Assembly: GCF_946480305.1 (NCBI RefSeq)
Contig: NZ_CAMLJQ010000077.1
Span: 1-10,847, forward strand
Source: an uncultured Caldimonas sp.
Lineage (GTDB): Bacteria; Pseudomonadota; Gammaproteobacteria; Burkholderiales; Burkholderiaceae
Direction: 5' to 3'
DNA: 10,847 nucleotides
Shown: positions 1 through 5,218 of the stretch, piece after piece
Position numbering within the stretch: the stretch's first letter is position 1
Layout: each line of letters starts with the position of its first letter
The notes under the pieces: generated by a model
The model's input: the letters and a program-made list of their open reading frames with translations, nothing else
Told to the model about the DNA's origin: nothing
Database searches by the model: none
Made by a program: the position numbers and the translations under genes

Positions 1-524
1 CCGGCGGCGTGGCCGTCATCAAGGTCGGTGCCGCCACCGAAGTCGAGATGAAGGAGAAGAAGGCCCGCGTGGAAGACGCGCTGCACGCCACCCGTGCCGC
101 CGTCGAGGAAGGCATCGTGGCCGGTGGTGGCGTGGCTCTGCTGCGCGCCCGTCAGGCTGCGGGCGAGATCAAGGGCGACAACCCCGATCAGGACGCCGGC
201 ATCAAGCTGGTGCTGAAGGCGATCGAAGCCCCGCTGCGCGAGATCGTGGCGAACGCCGGTGGCGAGCCGAGCGTGGTGGTCAACGCCGTGCTGGGCGGCA
301 AGGGCAACTACGGCTTCAACGCCGCCAACGACACCTACGGCGACATGATCGAGATGGGCATTCTCGACCCGACCAAGGTGACCCGCACCGCGCTGCAGAA
401 CGCCGCCTCCGTGGCGTCGCTGATGCTGACGACCGAGTGCATGGTTGCCGAGGCTCCGAAGGACGACGCACCTGCAGCCGGCGGCATGCCCGGCGGCATG
501 GGCGGCATGGGCATGGACATGTAA
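1..524 (+). CDS. groL: Chaperonin GroEL (HSP60), C-terminal part
   Basis: This is the 3' end of the gene for the 60-kDa chaperonin, which forms the double-ring ATP-driven folding chamber in the cytoplasm with its GroES cap. The window cuts the 5' end; the reading frame starts at base 3 and gives 173 residues before TAA. By comparison with the E. coli protein (548 residues) this corresponds to about residue 375 onward, covering the end of the apical/intermediate domain and the equatorial domain. Visible family signatures are [13 protein letters not shown] at the left edge, [12 protein letters not shown] (the Asp at bases 75-77 matches the catalytic Asp398 of E. coli), the glycine run VAGGGVAL, and [10 protein letters not shown]. 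The protein ends in the usual flexible Gly-Gly-Met tail (bases 481-521), ending GMDM. Nothing is odd about it. The groES gene would be expected upstream, outside the window. Paralogous groEL copies exist in some Burkholderiales, so which copy this is cannot be told. Confidence 0.98.
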   Translation, partial: GGVAVIKVGAATEVEMKEKKARVEDALHATRAAVEEGIVAGGGVALLRARQAAGEIKGDNPDQDAGIKLVLKAIEAPLREIVANAGGEPSVVVNAVLGGKGNYGFNAANDTYGDMIEMGILDPTKVTRTALQNAASVASLMLTTECMVAEAPKDDAPAAGGMPGGMGGMGMDM

Positions 525-554
525 GTCCTGCGCCGGAACCGTTCCTGCGTCACG

Positions 555-585
555 AAGGGCCGCCGCAAGGCGGCCCTTTTCTTTT
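555..585 (+). terminator. Intrinsic terminator of groEL
   Basis: An 8-bp perfect G+C stem (GGGCCGCC at 557-564 with GGCGGCCC at 569-576) closes a GCAA tetraloop of the stable GNRA type. It is flanked by AA on the left and followed by TTTTCTTTT (577-585). It starts 30 bp after the groEL stop. This is a classic Rho-independent terminator, so the following DUF1631 gene probably has its own promoter. Confidence 0.93.
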
Positions 586-613
586 GCGCGTCGCGATGGG
601 CGGGCTTGATAAT
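584..613 (+). promoter_or_regulatory. Possible promoter of the DUF1631 gene
   Basis: A -10-like GATAAT lies at 608-613 (5 of 6 to TATAAT). A weak -35-like TTGCGC lies at 584-589 (first three bases match TTGACA), with an 18-bp spacer. Transcription would start near 620, giving a leader of about 20 nt to the ATG at 641. The -35 overlaps the T-tract of the groEL terminator. The position after a strong terminator supports a promoter here; the -35 match is poor. Confidence 0.45.
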
Positions 614-640
614 GCCTCTCATCCCCAGACCGCACCCGTC

Positions 641-2740
641 ATGCCGACCTCCTCCCTGTTCCAGGCCCATGTCGACCACGCCGTTGCAGGTGCACCGGCC
701 CTGGCGACACAGATCGTCAACGACGCCGTCGAGCAGCTGCGCAGTTCAGGTCTCGGTCTGGCTGTTGCACGGGAACGGCAGGAGTTCTTCGCGCTGATGG
801 AGGCGCTGCAGCGCCAGCGCGAGCTGCTGGTGCGCGGCTTTTCGGAGGCGCTCGCCGACCGCATCCGGGAGGCCGCGCGCGACTCGACGCCCGCCCTGGT
901 GCCCCGCCGACAGGAACTGAGCCTCGATGCGCTCACGCTCGTCGACGAACACCAGGCCGAAGAGGACATCGAGGTCTCGCGCACGATCACGCTGATCGAG
1001 GCCACCGCCGAATGGGAGCTGTCGGAGCTGCAGGCATACACGGCTTCGCTGCGCGGCGAGACCAGCATCCGCAAGGAAGCCAACCCGCTGCGCCCCGAGG
1101 TCTATGCCCGGGCCTTGAGCCAGGGCGCCCGCTCGATCGAGTTGTCGCCGGCCAGCCGGCTGTTGTTCCTGCGCACAGCGGGCAAGCTGCTGGCCGACAA
1201 CCTGAAGACGCAGTACGCCGCCTTGTGCAGCCAGCTGATGCAGCAAGGCGTGCAACGTCTCGCGTTCCGGCCGGTGGCCGCGCCGTCACCGGGACCGAAG
1301 GTCGACCTCACCCACCCGGGAGCCCTGCAGAGCCTGCTGGAGCAGGTGCACCCCGCCGGCCGGGGCAAGGCGCCCGCGGCCTCGCACGAGTTGCGCGCCC
1401 GACTCGACAACCTGAACCACAGCATCCACCCCGACAGCCTGCCGATGCCGCTCGATGGGCCGACGCCCGGCATGCCCAACGTGCTCAGGCAGTTGAACGA
1501 GCCGAGCGCTCCCGCGATGGCCGAGTCGCAGGTGGTGAAGCTGCTGTCCCGGTTGTTCGACCAGATCCTGGCCGACCCGCGCCTGCTGCCGCCCGTCAAG
1601 GCCGTGCTCGGCCGGCTGCAGGTGTCGGTGCTGCGTGTCGCGCTGCGCGACCCATCGCTTTTGCAGCAGCACGACCACCCCACGTGGCAGTTGTTGAACC
1701 GCGTCGCCTCGCATTGCGCCGGCTACAACGACCCGTCGGACGACCGGCTGACTGACTTCCTGCGTTTCGTCGAAGACCTGATCGGCCGCGTGATGGCGGC
1801 ACCGGAACCCGACGCGCAGCTCTATCGCAACGCGCTGCAGGAGGTCAACGACTTCCTCGACGCCCGCAGCCGCGAGGCGCTCGAGCGTTCGCGCCAGGCC
1901 ATGGACGCGCTGCAACGCGCCGAGCACAAGGAGCGGCTGCGCAGCGTGCTGCGCCAGCAGGTGCGCCAGCTGCAGGGCCGCCCGCTGAGCGAACCGCTGC
2001 GCGATTTCCTGTTCGGCCCCTGGGTCGACGCGATGACCGAGTCCATCATGCGCCACGGCGAGAACAGCGACACGACCGCCGAGCTGCTGAGCACCGTCGA
2101 CGATCTGCTGTGGAGCGTGCAGCCGATGCACGAGCCGGCCGAGCGCGAGCGACTGCGCACGCTCCTGCCCGATCTGCTGGCCCGCCTGAACCGCGGGCTC
2201 GACTTCATCGCCTGGCCCCAGCCCCAGCGCGAGGCCCTGTTCGCCGAGCTGATGGCCCGGCATGCGGAGGCGCTGCGGCCGCCAGCGGCCGCCGAGACAA
2301 AGGCCACCGCCAAGCCGGAACAAGAGATGACGCCCGAGGAGATCGTGCAGCGCATGCGCGACGAATCGAGCGTGCTGCCCTTCGACGGCAGCGACGGCGC
2401 CGACCTCGGCGCGCTGCCCACCGTGCCGGTCGGCCTGATGACCGAGACCGACACCCAGGCCGGGCGTGAAGCGCGCGAAGCCTGGATGGCCCGCCTGGTG
2501 CCGGGCACGTGGTACCACCTGTTCGTGCAGGGTGCGTGGACGACGGCGCAGCTCATGTGGGCCAGCGACAACGGGCAATTGTTCATGTTCACCAGCCAGC
2601 ATGCCGGGCAGTCGCATTCAATGACGCGACGCGCGGTGGAGCGGTTGCTGGCAGAAGGCCTGATCGCGCTGCTGGAAGACCGTTCGCTGATGCAGCGCGC
2701 GGTCGACAGCATGATGCAGGACCTCGACGGGCCGGCATAG
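641..2740 (+). CDS. DUF1631 family protein, function unknown
   Basis: Encodes 699 residues from the ATG at 641. I recognise it as a DUF1631 protein, a large family of unknown function in beta- and gammaproteobacteria. The segment LSLDALTLVDEHQAEEDIEV (94-113) matches the family's 'Lvd..e.eE' N-terminal motif. The segment LPPVKAVLGRLQVSVLRVAL (316-335), followed by a D-P-S-x-L-x(5)-HP pattern (337-347), is its central hallmark. The protein is helix-rich, highly charged and has no signal peptide or membrane segment, so it is probably cytoplasmic. A Pro/Ala/Lys-rich linker (about 546-565) precedes a C-terminal domain (about 620-695, GTWYHLFVQGAW then LMWAS and LFMF) that reads as a small beta-barrel, PilZ-like; I see no RxxxR or D/NxSxxG c-di-GMP motif in it. 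The frame is open back to base 437, but that overlaps groEL and the terminator. ATG 641 follows the -10 box and begins the recognisable protein; ATG 596 is possible but less likely. No Shine-Dalgarno is seen. Confidence 0.88.
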   Translation: MPTSSLFQAHVDHAVAGAPALATQIVNDAVEQLRSSGLGLAVARERQEFFALMEALQRQRELLVRGFSEALADRIREAARDSTPALVPRRQELSLDALTLVDEHQAEEDIEVSRTITLIEATAEWELSELQAYTASLRGETSIRKEANPLRPEVYARALSQGARSIELSPASRLLFLRTAGKLLADNLKTQYAALCSQLMQQGVQRLAFRPVAAPSPGPKVDLTHPGALQSLLEQVHPAGRGKAPAASHELRARLDNLNHSIHPDSLPMPLDGPTPGMPNVLRQLNEPSAPAMAESQVVKLLSRLFDQILADPRLLPPVKAVLGRLQVSVLRVALRDPSLLQQHDHPTWQLLNRVASHCAGYNDPSDDRLTDFLRFVEDLIGRVMAAPEPDAQLYRNALQEVNDFLDARSREALERSRQAMDALQRAEHKERLRSVLRQQVRQLQGRPLSEPLRDFLFGPWVDAMTESIMRHGENSDTTAELLSTVDDLLWSVQPMHEPAERERLRTLLPDLLARLNRGLDFIAWPQPQREALFAELMARHAEALRPPAAAETKATAKPEQEMTPEEIVQRMRDESSVLPFDGSDGADLGALPTVPVGLMTETDTQAGREAREAWMARLVPGTWYHLFVQGAWTTAQLMWASDNGQLFMFTSQHAGQSHSMTRRAVERLLAEGLIALLEDRSLMQRAVDSMMQDLDGPA

Positions 2741-2748
2741 CGCCGGTC
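2730..2748. other. Short hairpin between convergent genes
   Basis: CCGGC (2732-2736) pairs with GCCGG (2742-2746), extendable by a G-T and a G-C pair. The loop ATAGC contains the TAG stop of the DUF1631 gene. It sits in the 21-bp gap between convergent genes, where termination on both strands would be useful. There is no T-tract on either side, so it is not a convincing intrinsic terminator. Confidence 0.25.
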
Positions 2749-2761
2749 GCCCAGGGCTCGA

Positions 2762-3652
2762 TCAGCGGGCCAGGAACTCCCGCAGCACCCGCGTGACGAG
2801 GCCCGGCTGCTCGTGCACGATCCAGTGGCTCGCGCCTGGAATGCGCACCAGCTCGAGCTTTGGCACGAAAGCCTCGAGCCCGTCGACGAGCGATGGCGGC
2901 AGCGCCGTATCCGCTTCGCCCCACACGACCAGCGACGGCACCCGCACCGTCACCTGTTCCGCCGTGAACCGCAATTGCATTGCCGCGGGGTCATCCGCCG
3001 TCGGCGGCCGCATCGGCGAGGCGCGGTAGTAGTTCAACGGGCCGGTCAACCCGCTGCGCCACACCTCGCGGTATTGCTGCTTCACCGCGTCGTCGAGCCA
3101 GCCGCAATCGCCCATGTCGGTGAAAAACGGCCACAACCGCGCAAAGTCGTCTTCGGCGAGCAGGGTCTCGGCATCCGGGCGACACAGGAAGTTCATGTAG
3201 GCACTGGCCGCCTGCTGCGCCGGGTTGCCTTGCAGCTCGCGCAGGAAGGTGCCCGGGTGCGGAGAGTTGATGATGGCGAGCCGCTCGATCAGCTCCGGCT
3301 GCTGCACCGCGAGGTTCCACGCCACGGCGCCGCCCCAGTCGTGCGCGACGAGCGCGGCCACCGGCGCACCGCATTGCCCGATCAGCGCGGCGATGTCCTG
3401 CACGAGGTGCTTGGCCCGGTAGGCGTCGACCGCCTCCGGCTTCGACGATTGCTCGTACCCGCGCAGGTTCGGCGCAATGCAGCGGAATCGGTCCGCCAGC
3501 GCGCGCATCACCTCGTCCCACACGAAGGCTGCTTCGGGAAACCCGTGCAGGAACACCAGCACGGGCGCGCCGTGCGGCCCGCAGGCCCGGCACGACAGGC
3601 GGATGCCGTGGGGCAGGTCGGCGAAGAAGGTCTCGATCGCAGGCGGGGGCAT
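2762..3652 (-). CDS. Alpha/beta hydrolase, epoxide hydrolase/haloalkane dehalogenase type
   Basis: Encodes 296 residues from the ATG at 3652. The alpha/beta-hydrolase layout is complete: HGFPE (36-40) for the oxyanion hole, the nucleophile elbow HDWGG (104-108) with Asp105, a strand ending in NSPHP (129-133), WGEAD (244-248) supplying the acid (Asp248 most likely), and GASHW (273-277) with His276 as the base. An Asp nucleophile rather than Ser is typical of epoxide hydrolases and haloalkane/fluoroacetate dehalogenases. LNYYRASP (206-213) in the lid resembles the lid Tyr region of epoxide hydrolases, which polarises the epoxide ring. I therefore favour epoxide hydrolase, but the substrate cannot be read from the sequence. 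No signal peptide is visible, so it is probably cytoplasmic. The in-frame ATG at 3658 directly abuts the Shine-Dalgarno; the one at 3652 has the proper 6-nt gap. It follows engB on the same strand, 77 bp downstream, and may be cotranscribed with it or read from its own promoter. Confidence 0.9.
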   Translation of the reverse strand: MPPPAIETFFADLPHGIRLSCRACGPHGAPVLVFLHGFPEAAFVWDEVMRALADRFRCIAPNLRGYEQSSKPEAVDAYRAKHLVQDIAALIGQCGAPVAALVAHDWGGAVAWNLAVQQPELIERLAIINSPHPGTFLRELQGNPAQQAASAYMNFLCRPDAETLLAEDDFARLWPFFTDMGDCGWLDDAVKQQYREVWRSGLTGPLNYYRASPMRPPTADDPAAMQLRFTAEQVTVRVPSLVVWGEADTALPPSLVDGLEAFVPKLELVRIPGASHWIVHEQPGLVTRVLREFLAR

Positions 3653-3658
3653 CGGCAT

Positions 3659-3664
3659 CTCCTC
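3659..3664 (-). promoter_or_regulatory. Shine-Dalgarno deciding the hydrolase start
   Basis: Reading the minus strand, GAGGAG is followed at once by ATGCCGATG. The first ATG (3658) has zero spacing and the second (3652) has six bases, the usual distance. This favours the second ATG; the two proteins differ by two residues. Confidence 0.65.
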
Positions 3665-3704
3665 GGGAGGCTGGGCGGAGTATCCCGATGGATGCCACGG
3701 CGGG

Positions 3705-3726
3705 GCGTCGCCTAGGCGACGCGTCG
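3705..3726. repeat. 18-bp perfect palindrome with an overlapping second palindrome
   Basis: Bases 3705-3722 read GCGTCGCCTAGGCGACGC, a perfect 18-bp palindrome centred on CCTAGG. A third half-site, GCGTCG (3721-3726), makes a second overlapping 10-bp palindrome CGACGCGTCG (3717-3726). The cluster lies just past the engB stop and about 50 bp upstream of the hydrolase start. As RNA it would fold into a 7-bp stem with a CUAG loop, but no T-tract follows on the minus strand. It could be an operator for the hydrolase, an engB 3'-end hairpin, or chance. Confidence 0.6.
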
Positions 3727-3729
3727 ACC

Positions 3730-4437
3730 TCAGGCTGCTTGCGGATGCGCCCAGTCGTACAACGTGGTCGCCAGGTCGTCGAGGCCGGTCTTCTTGAGCG
3801 CCGAGAACAGGGTCAGGCCGATGTCCGCCTCGTCCGTGACGAACTCGGCCAGCGCCGCCTGTGCCTCGCGCAGTGCCTCGGTGCCTTCCTTGCGGTTGAG
3901 CTTGTCGGCCTTGGTCAGCACCACCAGCAGTTTCACCTGCCCGGTGGTCACGCGCGGCGCGACGAACTCCAGCAGTTGCCGGTCGAGATCCTTCAGGCCG
4001 TGCCGGGGGTCGACCAGCAGCACGACGCCGCTGAGGCTGCGGCGCACCTCCAGGTACTCGGCCATCACCTCCTGCCACCGCAGCTTGGCGGCACGCTCCA
4101 CCGCGGCGTAACCATAGCCCGGCAGGTCGGCAAAGATCGCGTCGGCGGCGGTCTTGGGGCCCAGTTCGAACAGGTTGATGTGCTGCGTGCGCCCCGGCGT
4201 CTTGGACGCAAAAGCCAGTTGCCGCTGCTGCGTCAGGGTGTTGATCGCCGTCGACTTGCCGGCGTTCGAGCGGCCGACGAAGGCGATCTCGGGCAGCTCG
4301 TGGGAGGGCAGTTGATCCAGTCGGCTCGCCGTGGTGAAGAACCGGGCGGTATGGGCCCAGGCGAGTGCGGTTTTCGCGGCCGAGGCAGCCGGCGAAGCTG
4401 GCGCGGAAGGCGCGCCGGGGCGTTGTGTGTCGGACAT
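3730..4437 (-). CDS. engB: Ribosome biogenesis GTPase EngB (YihA/YsxC)
   Basis: Encodes 235 residues of the small essential GTPase that assists late assembly of the large ribosomal subunit in the cytoplasm. All GTPase boxes are visible: G1 GRSNAGKS (55-62), G2 TPGRTQ (80-85), G3 DLPGYG (104-109), G4 TKADK (175-179) and G5 SALKK (212-216). The TPGRTQ and DLPGYGYA forms are specific for EngB among the TrmE-Era-Era-like GTPases. It is about 25 residues longer than the 210-residue E. coli protein because of a low-complexity Ala/Pro/Ser N-terminus. Two starts are possible. ATG 4437 is used here because a -10-like TACAAT overlaps the other. ATG 4449 adds four residues and has a weak GGGA seven bases upstream. 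The gene is divergent from cytochrome c4 and leads into the hydrolase gene. Confidence 0.97.
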   Translation of the reverse strand: MSDTQRPGAPSAPASPAASAAKTALAWAHTARFFTTASRLDQLPSHELPEIAFVGRSNAGKSTAINTLTQQRQLAFASKTPGRTQHINLFELGPKTAADAIFADLPGYGYAAVERAAKLRWQEVMAEYLEVRRSLSGVVLLVDPRHGLKDLDRQLLEFVAPRVTTGQVKLLVVLTKADKLNRKEGTEALREAQAALAEFVTDEADIGLTLFSALKKTGLDDLATTLYDWAHPQAA

Positions 4438-4447
4438 GTTGGAGGCC

Positions 4448-4457
4448 ATTGTAAAAT
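4448..4457. promoter_or_regulatory. Overlapping divergent -10 boxes, engB and cytochrome c4
   Basis: The 10-bp segment ATTGTAAAAT carries TAAAAT (4452-4457) on the plus strand and TACAAT (4453-4448) on the minus strand, each 5 of 6 to TATAAT. The plus-strand box would give cytochrome c4 a leader of about 34 nt. The minus-strand box would start engB transcription only a few bases before ATG 4437. No convincing -35 is seen on either strand at 16-18 bp. The gap between the two start codons is only 60 bp, so both promoters must lie close together. Confidence 0.5.
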
Positions 4458-4497
4458 CCCGCGGTTTTGCATCTGGCCCACAAATCCTTCCCACGAC

Positions 4498-5115
4498 ATG
4501 AAATCGATCGCTACCCTGCTGCTTGCTGCGTTTGCGTTGGCTCCTGCCCTGGGGGCCGATGCACCGGCGGCCGCCAAGCCTGATCTGGCCAAGGGCCAGG
4601 CCATCGCCACCCAGGTCTGCGCTGCCTGCCACACGGTCGACGGCTCGCGTGGCAGCCCGGCCAACCCGATCCTGCAGGGTCAGCACCCCGAATACATCGT
4701 CAAGCAGCTGACCGAGTTCAAGGCCGGCAAGCGCAAGAACCCGGTGATGCAAGGCTTCGCCTCCGCATTGAGCGAAGCCGACATGAAGAACGTCGCCGCT
4801 TTCTATTCCACCAAGCAGGCCAAGCCCGGCTTCGCCAAGGACAAGGAGCTGGTGCAACTCGGCGAGCAGATCTACCGCGGCGGCATTGCCGCCAAGCAGG
4901 TTCCGGCCTGCGCTGCGTGCCACAGCCCCACCGGCGCCGGCATGCCTTCGCAGTACCCGCGCCTCGGCGGCCAGCACAGCGACTACACGGAGGCGCAGCT
5001 GGTTGGCTTCCGCAGCGGCGCGCGCGCGAACAACGCCCAGATGACGGCCATTGCCGCGAAGATGTCCGACCGCGAGATCAAGGCCGTGTCCGACTACATT
5101 GCCGGCCTGCGCTGA
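4498..5115 (+). CDS. Diheme cytochrome c4
   Basis: Encodes 205 residues of a periplasmic diheme electron carrier, which in related bacteria passes electrons from the bc1 complex to terminal oxidases. Residues 1-20 form a signal peptide (K2, a hydrophobic core rich in Leu/Ala, then Ala-Pro-Ala-Leu-Gly-Ala), with cleavage probably near residue 20-22. Two homologous halves follow, each with a CAACH heme site (C41-H45 and C138-H142) and a likely distal Met (M84 in NPVMQGFA and M182 in NAQMTAIA). The LQGQH..Y and LGGQHSDY segments, each followed by QL and F..G, are the duplicated cytochrome c4 pattern, and the length is normal for the family. No Shine-Dalgarno is seen before the ATG. The gene stands alone between its own promoter region and a terminator, but sits next to the System II genes needed to attach its hemes. 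Confidence 0.95.
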   Translation: MKSIATLLLAAFALAPALGADAPAAAKPDLAKGQAIATQVCAACHTVDGSRGSPANPILQGQHPEYIVKQLTEFKAGKRKNPVMQGFASALSEADMKNVAAFYSTKQAKPGFAKDKELVQLGEQIYRGGIAAKQVPACAACHSPTGAGMPSQYPRLGGQHSDYTEAQLVGFRSGARANNAQMTAIAAKMSDREIKAVSDYIAGLR

Positions 5116-5136
5116 TCGCTTACCTGCACAAGAACA

Positions 5137-5176
5137 AAAAAGGCGGGTCCCGGGAGGGATACCCGCCTTTTTCTTT
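5137..5176 (+). terminator. Intrinsic terminator after cytochrome c4
   Basis: AAAAAGGCGGGT (5137-5148) pairs perfectly with ACCCGCCTTTTT (5161-5172) across a 12-base loop, followed by CTTTT. The stem starts about 20 bp after the stop. The matching A-tract on the left means it could also work from the minus strand, although no minus-strand gene ends here. The loop contains the small palindrome TCCCGGGA (5148-5155). Confidence 0.92.
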
Positions 5177-5205
5177 TGTGGCCCCCGCCGTTGTTGACCG
5201 AAGCC

Positions 5206-5211
5206 GATAAT
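5206..5211 (+). promoter_or_regulatory. -10-like box immediately before resB
   Basis: GATAAT lies seven bases before the resB ATG. It resembles the box before the DUF1631 gene. Transcription would start at or within a base or two of the ATG, giving a nearly leaderless message; no Shine-Dalgarno is present. No -35 is evident at standard spacing. The terminator ending near 5176 argues that resB needs its own promoter here. Confidence 0.4.
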
Positions 5212-5218
5212 CCTGCCC

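Noticed and set aside
481..521. Tandem GGCATG-type repeats
   Set aside because: These encode the normal Gly-Gly-Met tail of GroEL and are not a separate repeat element.
437..640. Upstream extension of the DUF1631 reading frame into groEL
   Set aside because: The extension passes through the groEL terminator and the -10 box, overlaps groEL in another frame and encodes His/Arg-rich sequence unlike the family.
1286..2617. Long open frame (443 codons) on the minus strand inside the DUF1631 gene
   Set aside because: It is antisense to a recognisable protein. Its translation is rich in Arg, His, Gly and Gln, as expected from a high-G+C gene read backwards, and shows no family motif.
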